A DNA stretch of 60,340 bases from Clostridia bacterium (GTDB taxonomy: Bacteria > Bacillota > Clostridia > Oscillospirales > CAG-272): NCBI GenBank assembly GCA_017461765.1, contig JAFTXO010000005.1:1-60340 (forward strand), read 5' to 3'. Shown in pieces: positions 1 to 8,636 of the stretch. Numbering within the stretch: the first letter of the stretch is position 1; each line of letters begins with the position of its first letter. The position numbers were made by a program, and so were the translations under genes. The notes beneath the pieces are model-generated. The model was not told where the DNA came from. It was given only the letters and a program-made list of their open reading frames with translations, and searched no databases.

Positions 1-1
1 C

Positions 2-37
2 TTTACAAAGGATGAAGCAAAAAAGCTTTTTGATTGA
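2..37 (+). CDS. 3' end of a truncated upstream gene
   Basis: An open frame enters from the left edge and reads FTKDEAKKLFD before a TGA stop. Only eleven codons are visible, so no function can be given. It lies 10 bases before the next start, and its stop overlaps the GAGGA ribosome binding site of trmO, which suggests one operon. Confidence 0.45.
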   Translation, partial: FTKDEAKKLFD

Positions 38-47
38 GGAATAAGAT

Positions 48-728
48 TTGGAAATAAATAAGATTGCAAGGATCAAAACGGATTTTGATACGAAATTCGG
101 CATCCCACGTCAAAGCGGAATTATAAAGGAGCTTAAGGGTAAGATAGTTTTTGAAAGCAAATACAGAAACATCGATGCTTTAAGAGGTATTGAGGAATTT
201 TCGCATCTTTGGCTCATTTGGGGATTTTCTGAAAACGCGTATGAAAAATTCATGCCTACCGTTCGCCCGCCAAAGCTTGGCGGAAACGAAAAAAAGGGCG
301 TTTTTGCGACACGCTCCCCCTTCAGACCCAACTCCTTGGGACTTTCTCTTGTCAAGCTTGAAGGGGTATATATCGATAAAGACCTCGGTCCGGTTATCGA
401 GGTCAGCGGAGTTGATATGGTAAACGGAACGCCAATTTACGATATAAAGCCGTATCTTTTGTATTCCGATTTCGCAGAGAACGCAAAATCGGGCTTTGCC
501 GAGAATATCGGAGATTTTACCTTGGATGTCGTTTGTGATAAAAATATACTTGATATATTGCCTACCGAAAAAAGAGAGGCCTTAATAAAAATTTTAAGCC
601 AAGATCCGCGTCCGTCGTATATTAACGATAGCGAACGTGTCTACGGCTTCGGATATTCGGGATATGAGATAAAATTCAAGGTCGACGAAAAAAAGCTCAC
701 CTTGATAAGCATAGAGGAACAAATATGA
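48..728 (+). CDS. trmO: tRNA (adenine37-N6)-methyltransferase TrmO
   Basis: TrmO/TsaA (YaeB, UPF0066) family. Known members methylate N6 of t6A37 in threonine tRNAs using S-adenosylmethionine, in the cytoplasm. The signatures are visible: the FATRSPFRPNSLGLS block near residue 86 and the GTPIYDIKPYL block near residue 127, both in the N-terminal beta-barrel domain. The C-terminal third carries a short domain with the PRPSY motif. At 226 aa it is full length. The start is TTG, chosen because a GAGGA ribosome binding site lies 7 bases upstream and the protein alignment begins there. The stop overlaps the start of rbsK (ATGA), so the two are translationally coupled. Confidence 0.9.
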   Translation: MEINKIARIKTDFDTKFGIPRQSGIIKELKGKIVFESKYRNIDALRGIEEFSHLWLIWGFSENAYEKFMPTVRPPKLGGNEKKGVFATRSPFRPNSLGLSLVKLEGVYIDKDLGPVIEVSGVDMVNGTPIYDIKPYLLYSDFAENAKSGFAENIGDFTLDVVCDKNILDILPTEKREALIKILSQDPRPSYINDSERVYGFGYSGYEIKFKVDEKKLTLISIEEQI

Positions 729-1654
729 AAAAAAGAATTTTAGTTGTAAGCTCGGCAAATATGGATATGGTAATGAATATAAATACCGTACCGTCGGCAG
801 GAGAAACTGTTATAGAAAACGGAAGCTACGCGTATGTTCCCGGCGGAAAGGGTGCAAATTCCGCAGTTGCCATAAGCCGCTTGGGTGCTGAATGTACATT
901 TCTTACAAGGGTGGGAAACGATGCAAATGCCAATTCCCTTCTGGAGCTTTATAAAAAGGAAGAAATTGATATCTCCTACATAAAAAAAGATGATAACGCT
1001 CCAACAGGTCTTGCTACTATTTTTGTTGAGAAAAACGGACAAAACAGAATAATCGTATTCGCAGGAGCTAACCAAAAGATCGACAGAGAAACGGTCAGTG
1101 AGGCGCTGAATGATGCTCCCGATGCGCTTTATATGCAGTTCGAGATAAATCACGATGCAATATTGCACGCCGCAAACGAGGCTTATAAGAAGGGCATTCC
1201 CGTCTTTATCGATGCAGGACCTGCCGATAAGACCTTTCCTCTTGAAAAGCTTCCGAGGCTTGAGATATTTTCTCCAAATGAAACGGAAACTCTAGGCTTT
1301 ACCGGTATAGCTCCGACAGATGATGATGCTTGTATGCGGGCTTGCCTTGAGCTTCAAAAGAGGATTGATGCAAAATATATAGTAATCAAGCTCGGTTCAA
1401 AGGGCGCATATGTTTTTGACGGAGAAAAGGGAGAGATGTTCCCTTCATACGAAATAAAGGCAGTTGATACGACAGCGGCGGGAGATGCGTTTACTGCGGC
1501 TCTCACTCTTAAATATCTTCAGTGTCAGGATATTGCGCTTTCCTGCAAATTTGCAAACTGCGCAGGCGCACTTACAGTAAGCCGCCACGGAGCATCAAGC
1601 TCTATTCCGTCACTTGACGAAACGCAAGCCTTTTTTGAAAAGGTGATAATGTAA
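725..1654 (+). CDS. rbsK: Ribokinase, PfkB family
   Basis: Phosphorylates ribose (or a closely related sugar) with ATP to feed the pentose phosphate pathway. The PfkB signatures are present: the substrate motif GGKGANSAVAISRLG near residue 40 and the ATP/anion-hole motif DTTAAGDAF, with Asp254 as catalytic base. Length (309 aa) is typical. It overlaps trmO by 4 bases and is followed by a clear intrinsic terminator. The PfkB family includes fructo- and deoxyribo-kinases, so ribose is the most likely but not proven substrate; no ribose transporter is adjacent. Confidence 0.85.
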   Translation: MKKRILVVSSANMDMVMNINTVPSAGETVIENGSYAYVPGGKGANSAVAISRLGAECTFLTRVGNDANANSLLELYKKEEIDISYIKKDDNAPTGLATIFVEKNGQNRIIVFAGANQKIDRETVSEALNDAPDALYMQFEINHDAILHAANEAYKKGIPVFIDAGPADKTFPLEKLPRLEIFSPNETETLGFTGIAPTDDDACMRACLELQKRIDAKYIVIKLGSKGAYVFDGEKGEMFPSYEIKAVDTTAAGDAFTAALTLKYLQCQDIALSCKFANCAGALTVSRHGASSSIPSLDETQAFFEKVIM

Positions 1655-1684
1655 AACGGTGCTGCTTCAATGGGCACAGCCTCA

Positions 1685-1716
1685 AAACAAGCTCTTTTGA
1701 AAAGGGCTTGTTTTTT
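1685..1716 (+). terminator. Intrinsic terminator after rbsK
   Basis: AAACAAGC pairs with GCTTGTTT, extended by CTTTT/AAAAG with one T-G pair, and is followed by a T run. It ends the trmO-rbsK transcript. Confidence 0.8.
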
Positions 1717-1832
1717 GCATTAAAACAATGTAAGACCAATGAAATAAACTCAAAATTTAGCCCTTTAACTGTTTCGTTTCTTATCCGTCAGGCATAAAAT
1801 AATAAAGACATAACAAACTTATCGGAGGGAGT

Positions 1833-3185
1833 ATGGGCAAATATTTCGGCACAGACGGCTTTCGCGGTAAAGCGGGAGAAGCACTTAACAGTGAGCACGC
1901 ATATAAGATCGGCAGATTTTTGGGCTGGTATTTCGGCAAGAAACAGGGTAGAAAAGCAAAAATAGCGATAGGAAAGGATACCCGTCTTTCAAGCTATATG
2001 CTTGAATACGCTTTGGCGTCGGGTGCATCGTCCTCGGGAGCTTATGTATATATGCTTCATGTTACGACGACTCCAAGCATATCCTATGTTACCTCAAGCG
2101 AAAAGCTCGATTGCGGTATTATGATCTCTGCAAGCCACAACAAATACAGTGATAACGGAATAAAAATAGTAAACTCGGACGGAGAAAAAATAGATGACGC
2201 TCTTATTATGAAGATTGAGAGCTATATCGACAATGAAGAGCCGACAATACCGTTTGAAACCGACGAGGGCGTTGGAAAGATAATAGACTTTTTCGCAGGA
2301 AGAAACAGATATATAGGATATCTCATTTCAAGCTGCGCTCATTCCTTTAAGGAGCTGAGAATCGGACTTGACTGCGCAAACGGCGGAGCGCATATGATAG
2401 CAAAAAGCGTATTCGATGCTCTGGGAGCTAAAACATATGTAATAAATGCGTCGCCTAACGGAATTAATATAAATGAAAACGCAGGCTCTACACATATTGA
2501 AAATTTATGCGCATACGTAAAGCGTAACTCGCTTGATGTTGCATTTGCCTTTGACGGAGATGCAGACAGATGTATAGCGGTTGACGAAAACGGAAGCATA
2601 GTAAACGGGGATCACATACTTTATATTCTTGCAAAGGAATTTAAAAAGAAGGGTGAGCTTGCGAAGGATACGGTGGTAACGACGGTAATGTCGAATTTTG
2701 CTCTGTACAAGGAGCTTGAAAAGGAAAATATAAAATATGAAACAACGAGCGTGGGAGACAGATATGTTTATGAAAATATGATGAAAAACGCATACTCTCT
2801 TGGCGGTGAGCAGTCGGGACATATCATAATTTCAAAATATGCAACGACAGGAGACGGAATACTTACCGCAATAAAGCTGACTGAAACTATGATATCGCAA
2901 AAAACGACGCTTTCAAGACTTTGCGCGCCTCTTGTGATGATGCCGCAAATAACCGAGAACGTGTCTGTTGCAAATAAGGACGCGGTCATGAGTAACGAAG
3001 CTGTATTGAAGGTCTATGATGAAGTGAAAGCAATGCTTTCGGGAAACGGCAGGGTGCTTTTACGTAAAAGCGGAACAGAGGATGTTGTAAGAGTTATGGC
3101 AGAAGCAGAAAGCTATCAAAAATGCAGGGAATGTGTCGATAAAATAGTAAATTCGATAGTGGCGGAGGGGCTTTGTTGTGAGTAA
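1833..3185 (+). CDS. glmM: Phosphoglucosamine mutase GlmM
   Basis: Interconverts glucosamine-6-phosphate and glucosamine-1-phosphate on the way to UDP-GlcNAc for peptidoglycan. Visible hallmarks: N-terminal KYFGTDGFRG, the phosphoserine loop MISASHN with Ser101 as phospho-acceptor, the metal loop DGDADR, the sugar-binding GGEQSGH and the C-terminal phosphate loop RKSGTEDVVR. Length 450 aa is normal. The start is preceded by GGAGGG. It heads a three-gene amino-sugar operon and overlaps the next gene by 8 bases. A possible -10 (TAAAAT, 1795-1800) lies 33 bases upstream, but no convincing -35 was found. Confidence 0.95.
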   Translation: MGKYFGTDGFRGKAGEALNSEHAYKIGRFLGWYFGKKQGRKAKIAIGKDTRLSSYMLEYALASGASSSGAYVYMLHVTTTPSISYVTSSEKLDCGIMISASHNKYSDNGIKIVNSDGEKIDDALIMKIESYIDNEEPTIPFETDEGVGKIIDFFAGRNRYIGYLISSCAHSFKELRIGLDCANGGAHMIAKSVFDALGAKTYVINASPNGININENAGSTHIENLCAYVKRNSLDVAFAFDGDADRCIAVDENGSIVNGDHILYILAKEFKKKGELAKDTVVTTVMSNFALYKELEKENIKYETTSVGDRYVYENMMKNAYSLGGEQSGHIIISKYATTGDGILTAIKLTETMISQKTTLSRLCAPLVMMPQITENVSVANKDAVMSNEAVLKVYDEVKAMLSGNGRVLLRKSGTEDVVRVMAEAESYQKCRECVDKIVNSIVAEGLCCE

Positions 3186-3846
3186 TATTATCGACACAGT
3201 ATCGCTTTTTCCGTCAAAACGCTCTTTGGTATACGAATATTTGATCAAGACGGAATATCCGTGGCAGATATTGCCCGATCTTAAGGAGATAATAATAGAG
3301 ATAGGCAAAAAGCTGTCTAAAGAGGAATATGAGGAAAGAAATACGAATATATTCATTTCAAAAAGCGCGAAAATATCTCCCGATGCCGAAATTCGCGCTC
3401 CCGCTATAATATGCAAGGATGCAGAAATACGAAAGGGCGCATACATTCGCGGAAGCGTTATTGTCGGAGAAGGGTGCGTTGTCGGCAATTCAACAGAAAT
3501 AAAAAATTCAGTGCTTTTTGATAAGGTGCAAGCACCGCATTATAATTATATAGGCGACAGTATCTTAGGATACGGAGCGCACCTTGGCGCAGGCGTCGTT
3601 TTATCCAATTTAAAAAGCGATAAAACCGAGGTCTCGGTGCATTTGAATGATCGAAGCATACCGACAGGAGCGCGAAAGCTCGGCTCTCTTATCGGAGATC
3701 TTGCCGAGATAGGGTGCAACAGCGTTTTAAATCCGGGTACTGTGATAGGCAGATGCTCAAATGTTTATCCCCTTTGCCGTGTTCGTGGGTATGTTTCGGA
3801 AAATTCGATCTATAAATCGGAAAAAGATATAATTTCAAAGAAATGA
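3178..3846 (+). CDS. Stand-alone left-handed beta-helix acyltransferase, GlmU C-domain-like
   Basis: A 222-aa protein whose residues 58-210 form hexapeptide repeats typical of a left-handed beta helix. The segment APHYNYIGDSILG followed by HLGAGVVLSN matches the acetyltransferase half of GlmU, including a histidine (His121) at the position of the catalytic GlmU histidine. The uridylyltransferase half is absent; the first 55 residues are a short helical region instead. It starts with GTG inside the end of glmM and ends 10 bases before glmS. Being sandwiched between glmM and glmS suggests glucosamine-1-phosphate N-acetylation, though a nucleotidyltransferase-associated sensor role is possible. 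Confidence 0.7.
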   Translation: MSNIIDTVSLFPSKRSLVYEYLIKTEYPWQILPDLKEIIIEIGKKLSKEEYEERNTNIFISKSAKISPDAEIRAPAIICKDAEIRKGAYIRGSVIVGEGCVVGNSTEIKNSVLFDKVQAPHYNYIGDSILGYGAHLGAGVVLSNLKSDKTEVSVHLNDRSIPTGARKLGSLIGDLAEIGCNSVLNPGTVIGRCSNVYPLCRVRGYVSENSIYKSEKDIISKK

Positions 3847-3856
3847 TGGAGATTTT

Positions 3857-5662
3857 ATGTGTGGTATAATCGGCTATGCCGGAAATGAAAATGCAGTTCC
3901 AAAAATATTAAAGGGCTTATCGCTTTTAGAATATCGCGGATACGATTCCGCAGGAGTGGCTTTTACAAAGGATAATGCAATAAGGGTCATAAAAGCGCAG
4001 GGACGTGTCGATAATTTATCCGAAAAGATTGCAAAAAACGAAAGATCATATTGCTCAATAGGTCACACGCGCTGGGCAACGCACGGCGAGGTAAATGATA
4101 TAAACGCTCATCCTCATAAGGTCGGCAGAGTGTGCCTCGTTCATAACGGAATTATCGAGAATTATAAGGATATAAAATCGGATTTAGAGACACAGGGAGT
4201 CACATTTTTATCAGAAACCGATACTGAGGTCGCGTGCGCGCTTATAGATAAATATTATACGGAAACAGAGGATGAAAGAGAAGCAATTGAACACGCACTC
4301 TCTGAGCTTAAAGGCTCATATGCCTTCGCGATAATGTTTGAGGGCAGGGAAGGCGTGTGGGTGACAAAGCAGGAAAGCTCGCTCGTTGTCGGATTTGGAA
4401 ATGACGGCTTTTATATATCGTCCGATATAGTTGCACTTTTGCCCTTTACAGACACATACTGCCACGTAAACGATCATGAAATAGGTCATTTGACGGCAGA
4501 TGGAGTAAAAATATTTTGCGGAAGTGAGGAAAAACAGATTGAGTGGAAAAAGAGCACGCAGGGCGAGCAGGCTATTAAGAAGGACGGCTACGCTCATTTT
4601 ATGCTCAAGGAGATGCACGAGCAGTCAAGCGCGATATATAATACCGTATCTCCCCGAATAAAAAACACTCTCCCCGACTTTTCTTCAGATATCGATGAAA
4701 ATATATTTGAAAATATCGATAGAATAGAGCTTGTGGCGTGTGGCTCTGCAATGCACGCATCATTGGTAGGAGCGCATTTTATCGAAAACCTTGCAAAAAT
4801 ACCGTCAAGCGTTTATATAGCCTCGGAATACAGATACTCCCCGCCTCTTTTTAGAAAGAACACTCTTACGGTTGCTGTATCACAGTCAGGCGAAACCGCC
4901 GACACTCTCGGAGCGTTGCGGGTTGCTAAAAATATCGGGAACAAAACACTTGCCATTGTGAATGCAAAGGAAACATCAATAGCCAAGGAAGCCGATAGCT
5001 GTATCTACACGCAGGCAGGACCGGAGATCGCAGTGGCAACGACTAAGGGATACGCTACACAGGTAGCGCTGATGTATTTGATAGCCGTATATCTGGCGAA
5101 CAAAAAAGCGCAGATAAATGCACACATAGCCCAGCTTCTTGTGAAAAATATAAGCGAAAAGGTTCCCGCGGCAATAACAGAGACTCTTAACCGTGAGGAC
5201 GAGATAAAAACGGTAGCAAGGCGGATATTCGATAACGAAAATCTGTTTTACATCGGCAGAGGCATTGATTATTATACCTCAATGGAGGCAGCACTCAAGC
5301 TGAAGGAAATATCGTATATTCACGCTCAAGCATATCCGAGTGCAGAGCTTAAGCACGGCACGATATCGCTGATCGAGAAAAACACCCCCGTTATCGCGAT
5401 ATCGACGCTTGATGAGCTTTATTCAAAAACTGAGAGCAATTTGCTTGAAACAAGCTCACGAGGTGCGTATACAGTGCTTATAAGCTCAGATAAAGGCGCC
5501 CATTCTGCTGATATAAATATAAGTATCCCGTACGAAAGCGATGTCGAACGCTTTTATTCCACACTTATCATAACGCAGATGATAGCGTACTATACCGCGT
5601 TTTTCAGAGGCTGTGATATTGACAGACCGAGAAATCTTGCCAAAAGCGTTACTGTTGAATAG
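3857..5662 (+). CDS. glmS: Glutamine-fructose-6-phosphate aminotransferase GlmS
   Basis: Makes glucosamine-6-phosphate from fructose-6-phosphate and glutamine, the committed step to UDP-GlcNAc. Cys2 after the initiator Met is the glutaminase nucleophile (MCGIIGYAG), followed by the EYRGYDSAG and GHTRWATHG blocks of the class-II amidotransferase domain. Two SIS sugar-isomerase domains follow, with ACGSAMHAS near residue 294 and YIGRG near 470; the C-terminus LAKSVTVE is the standard one. Length 601 aa is full. No glmS ribozyme core is recognisable upstream, so control is probably at the operon level. Confidence 0.96.
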   Translation: MCGIIGYAGNENAVPKILKGLSLLEYRGYDSAGVAFTKDNAIRVIKAQGRVDNLSEKIAKNERSYCSIGHTRWATHGEVNDINAHPHKVGRVCLVHNGIIENYKDIKSDLETQGVTFLSETDTEVACALIDKYYTETEDEREAIEHALSELKGSYAFAIMFEGREGVWVTKQESSLVVGFGNDGFYISSDIVALLPFTDTYCHVNDHEIGHLTADGVKIFCGSEEKQIEWKKSTQGEQAIKKDGYAHFMLKEMHEQSSAIYNTVSPRIKNTLPDFSSDIDENIFENIDRIELVACGSAMHASLVGAHFIENLAKIPSSVYIASEYRYSPPLFRKNTLTVAVSQSGETADTLGALRVAKNIGNKTLAIVNAKETSIAKEADSCIYTQAGPEIAVATTKGYATQVALMYLIAVYLANKKAQINAHIAQLLVKNISEKVPAAITETLNREDEIKTVARRIFDNENLFYIGRGIDYYTSMEAALKLKEISYIHAQAYPSAELKHGTISLIEKNTPVIAISTLDELYSKTESNLLETSSRGAYTVLISSDKGAHSADINISIPYESDVERFYSTLIITQMIAYYTAFFRGCDIDRPRNLAKSVTVE

Positions 5663-5663
5663 G

Positions 5664-5692
5664 AAAAGCCGTGTTTTGATACACGGCTTTTA
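5664..5692 (+). terminator. Intrinsic terminator after glmS
   Basis: Perfect stem AAAAGCCGTGT/ACACGGCTTTT with a TTTGAT loop, ending the glmM-glmS operon. Confidence 0.9.
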
Positions 5693-5735
5693 TGAATATT
5701 ATTTAAAAATTATTGATAGAAAAATGAGAAAAGAC

Positions 5736-5764
5736 TTGATATTGATTTGAAAATATAATACAAT
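5736..5764 (+). promoter_or_regulatory. Promoter of the GH27 gene
   Basis: TTGATA and TACAAT separated by 17 bases, about 30 bases before the start codon. It follows the glmS terminator. Confidence 0.65.
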
Positions 5765-5793
5765 AAAATAAAAAACACCGAGGAGAACAAAAA

Positions 5794-6912
5794 ATGATAG
5801 TTAATAAACCGCCGATGGGTTGGAACTCTTGGAACACATTTACCGATAAAATAGACGAGAAGCTCATTATGGAAACTGCCGACGCTATGGTGGAAAACGG
5901 ACTTCTTGAAGTAGGGTACGAATATCTCGTTATCGACGATTGCTGGAGCGAAAAAGAGCGTGATAAAAACGGAATGCTCGTCGCCGATAAGCAAAAATTT
6001 CCTCACGGGATGAAATATGTAGCAGATTATGTACACTCAAAGGGACTTAAATTCGGAATGTATTCCTGTACGGGAACACTCACCTGCGCAGGATATCCCG
6101 GTAGCTTCGGTCATGAATTTGAGGATGCAAAATATTTTGCCGAGGTAGGCGTTGATTTTTTGAAATATGATAACTGCTACGCCACCACAATGGAAAACCG
6201 ACTTGCATATTTAAGAATGTCCGTGGCACTTCGTTCATGCGGAAGAGATATTCTTTTCTCTGCTTGTAACTGGGGAACGAACGATGTTCATAATTGGGCA
6301 CGCTCAGTCGGCGCACATATGTATCGCTCTACGGGAGATATTACTGATACCTTTGAATCTATAAAGTATATATCAACAAGTCAGATGGATAAATTCGTTT
6401 ATTCGGGAAATAACTGCTTCAACGATATAGATATGCTTGTAACAGGACTTAAGGGACAGGGCAATATAGGCTTTGGTCAGGGCTGCACAGATGAAAATTA
6501 CAAATACCATTTTGCATTCTGGTGCATGGCGTCATCACCTCTTATGATAGGCTGTGATGTCCGTTCGTTGAGCGAAGAAAACAAAGCGCTTTTGAAAAAT
6601 CCTTTTCTCATTCGTATAAATCAAGACGAGGAAGCACGTCCTCCGATGTTTAGCGGAAAGGAATACGAATTTTCTGCGATCAAGCTCCTTTCTGATAACG
6701 AATACGCAATAGGCTTTTTTAATCCTGTTGATAAACCGCGTACGATAACGTTTAATTTTTATCAGCTCGGTCTTATGCCAAGTGATAACTGCACCTTTAA
6801 GCTTACAGATGTATTTACAGGCGAGGAGCTTGGCTCGTTTAACGATTACGTTAAGGTTACGGTAGCGGCGGGAGACGTTAAAATGTTTATCGCAAAGCCG
6901 GAGAAAAAATAA
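5794..6912 (+). CDS. Alpha-galactosidase, GH27 family
   Basis: GH27 retaining alpha-galactosidase, expected to remove alpha-1,6 galactose from raffinose-type or galactomannan oligosaccharides. The N-terminus has the family signature PPMGWNSWNTF, the nucleophile lies in FLKYDNC (Asp126) and the acid/base in STGDITDT (Asp182). The (beta/alpha)8 barrel fills residues 1-280, followed by a small C-terminal beta-sandwich. There is no signal peptide, so it acts on imported sugars. The start has a GAGGAG site. Its stop overlaps the next start (TAATG), so the two are translationally coupled. GH27 also includes N-acetylgalactosaminidases. Confidence 0.9.
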   Translation: MIVNKPPMGWNSWNTFTDKIDEKLIMETADAMVENGLLEVGYEYLVIDDCWSEKERDKNGMLVADKQKFPHGMKYVADYVHSKGLKFGMYSCTGTLTCAGYPGSFGHEFEDAKYFAEVGVDFLKYDNCYATTMENRLAYLRMSVALRSCGRDILFSACNWGTNDVHNWARSVGAHMYRSTGDITDTFESIKYISTSQMDKFVYSGNNCFNDIDMLVTGLKGQGNIGFGQGCTDENYKYHFAFWCMASSPLMIGCDVRSLSEENKALLKNPFLIRINQDEEARPPMFSGKEYEFSAIKLLSDNEYAIGFFNPVDKPRTITFNFYQLGLMPSDNCTFKLTDVFTGEELGSFNDYVKVTVAAGDVKMFIAKPEKK

Positions 6913-7100
6913 TGAAATGTATAAAATGCAATAAAGAGCTGAGCGCTGACGAGATCGCTATATATAAAAGGCTGATAAATCGCGGTGCTGAAAGCTTTGA
7001 ATGTAAAGAGTGCCTTGCCGCGACCTTAAAGGTCGAGGTTAGCGAGATCGACAGAAAGATAGATTTTTTCAGAAGGCATGGTTGCACTCTTTTCAATTAA
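6912..7100 (+). CDS. Small zinc-ribbon-like protein
   Basis: A 62-aa protein with Cys3-x2-Cys6 and Cys31-x2-Cys34, a spacing consistent with a zinc ribbon, followed by a charged helix and a lone Cys58. It has no membrane segment. Its ATG overlaps the stop of the alpha-galactosidase, so it is translated by coupling. Its function is not recognised; the context does not show whether it helps the glycosidase or is merely co-transcribed. Confidence 0.7.
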   Translation: MKCIKCNKELSADEIAIYKRLINRGAESFECKECLAATLKVEVSEIDRKIDFFRRHGCTLFN

Positions 7101-7130
7101 GAAAAAACACGGAATTTCCGTGTTTTTCTC
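7101..7130. terminator. Bidirectional terminator between GH27 and GH10 operons
   Basis: Stem AAAAACACGGAA/TTCCGTGTTTTT with T runs on both strands; it serves the converging zinc-ribbon and GH10 genes and begins one base after the GH10 stop codon. Confidence 0.9.
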
Positions 7131-8480
7131 TTATATAATAATAGAATAGCGATTATCGCCCTTTGAGGAAACGGTTATTAATTTACTTACTGATTTTTCA
7201 CCGTATGTGACAGTAAGCTCGTAATCACCGTAAAAGCCGCGAGTCTCGACACAGCCACCGTCATTTGTAAGAGCTGAAAGCTCTGTGTGCCAGGTTTCGT
7301 GAATGAGCTTTTTTATAGCGTAATAAGCCGGCTTCGGCGTCATATCAAAGCGAACAAGACCGCCGTAATAATAATTTTCGCCAACAGTCATATTTCCCAT
7401 AGAACGGCTGATAGCCTCGGGTGTAGGATCGGGAACATACGCATAGCCGTCGACCAAATTCCAATAAACTATCTGCTCGACTGACGGATGAGAGAACCAT
7501 ATTGAATAAAGCAGCGTTAAAAGCTCTGCCTGTATATTTTCATCCTCGGCATCGTTTGAATACGCAGGAATAGTAACCTCTGTTATTTGCAAGCATTTTG
7601 AAAGAGCTGAGTACATATCCATATGAGCATAGAGGCTGGTGGGCGAGTAAAGGCGTCTCGTTTTTTCGTATTCAAGCTCTTTAGGATAAAACATATGAAA
7701 CTGCATACCGACAGCATCGACTCTTGCACCCTTTAAAATGGTAGCCTCCGCATATGAATAGTATTTGTCTGTTGCTCTGCAATTGTCAAGCCATGTTTCC
7801 TCGGTTGATTCGTTGATAACGAGCTGATTGTTGGGAAAATATTTTTCGGCCGTTTTAAAGCACCACTCAACATAATCAGGCTGGTTATAAAATGCGGTCT
7901 TACCGAAAGACCAGTTCATTTCATTTGTGACTTCAATAGTTCGTATTTTGTCCTTGTATCTTTCGGATATCTCCTTATAGCGCCTTTCAAGCTCTTTCTT
8001 TATCTCGTGAACATCTTTGTCCTTCAACCAATCAGGAAATGTACTTTCATAAGCCAAGGCGTGCTCGCGGGGCTCTATTCCGTTTTCCTCGCAAAACTCC
8101 ATGCACAAGTCAATGCTCGGACGTCTGTACCATTTCACAGAATTTTTTGCGTATCTCGGCTTGCCCTTTTCGGGCTCTAAGGTGTTCCAATAAAACGGAA
8201 GCGTTGCCATATTGAACGTTTCCTTGAAATACTTTTTATAAAGCTCGTTTTTCTCTTCGGTCTCAAGCTCGTCAAGTAAAAAAAGATTAGCGCCGAAACG
8301 AAATTCGTGAGATTTTTGCTTAAGCGTTACCTTTGCTCCGTTAAGGGCGTTTCCGTCCTTGTCTGAGATTTTTATTTTGATATCGCCTTTTCTGTTCTTT
8401 TCAATACCTGAATTTATCTTTTCAGAAAGCACATCTTTGTTTTCATAAAATAATTCTAAAACTTTTTTTCTATCACTCAT
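7131..8480 (-). CDS. GH10 endo-1,4-beta-xylanase, cytoplasmic type
   Basis: Cleaves xylan or xylo-oligosaccharides by retaining hydrolysis. The (beta/alpha)8 domain has the acid/base in TNEMNW (Glu187) and the nucleophile in QITEVTIP (Glu301). Residues 33-65 form a small beta domain (KISDKDGNAL to HEFRFGANL) often found before bacterial GH10 catalytic domains. Residues 395-449 form a C-terminal beta extension. There is no signal peptide, so it likely trims imported xylo-oligosaccharides. The start follows GGAGC. It is the only gene in its transcription unit, with its own divergent promoter. Confidence 0.88.
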   Translation of the reverse strand: MSDRKKVLELFYENKDVLSEKINSGIEKNRKGDIKIKISDKDGNALNGAKVTLKQKSHEFRFGANLFLLDELETEEKNELYKKYFKETFNMATLPFYWNTLEPEKGKPRYAKNSVKWYRRPSIDLCMEFCEENGIEPREHALAYESTFPDWLKDKDVHEIKKELERRYKEISERYKDKIRTIEVTNEMNWSFGKTAFYNQPDYVEWCFKTAEKYFPNNQLVINESTEETWLDNCRATDKYYSYAEATILKGARVDAVGMQFHMFYPKELEYEKTRRLYSPTSLYAHMDMYSALSKCLQITEVTIPAYSNDAEDENIQAELLTLLYSIWFSHPSVEQIVYWNLVDGYAYVPDPTPEAISRSMGNMTVGENYYYGGLVRFDMTPKPAYYAIKKLIHETWHTELSALTNDGGCVETRGFYGDYELTVTYGEKSVSKLITVSSKGDNRYSIII

Positions 8481-8513
8481 AGTAAAGCTCCTGTTTTTTG
8501 AATTCTTAAATTT

Positions 8514-8542
8514 ATTTTATCACACTTTAATAAATGTGTCAA
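8514..8542 (-). promoter_or_regulatory. Promoter of the GH10 gene
   Basis: On the minus strand TTGACA, 17 bases, TAAAAT, with TG just before the -10 (extended -10). Confidence 0.8.
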
Positions 8543-8578
8543 TCTTTACAGGAGCTAAAAACGAATAATTTCAAATGC

Positions 8579-8607
8579 TTGACAAATAAAGAAAATATTG
8601 TTATAAT
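8579..8607 (+). promoter_or_regulatory. Promoter of the HAD phosphatase gene
   Basis: Consensus TTGACA-17-TATAAT, back to back with the GH10 promoter only 36 bases away. Confidence 0.85.
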
Positions 8608-8636
8608 TTTTTTAAGAAAGCGAGAGGAGAAGCTAT

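Noticed and set aside
1720..1832. glmS ribozyme upstream of the amino-sugar operon
   Set aside because: The conserved ribozyme core and double-pseudoknot sequences are not recognisable here or before glmS itself.
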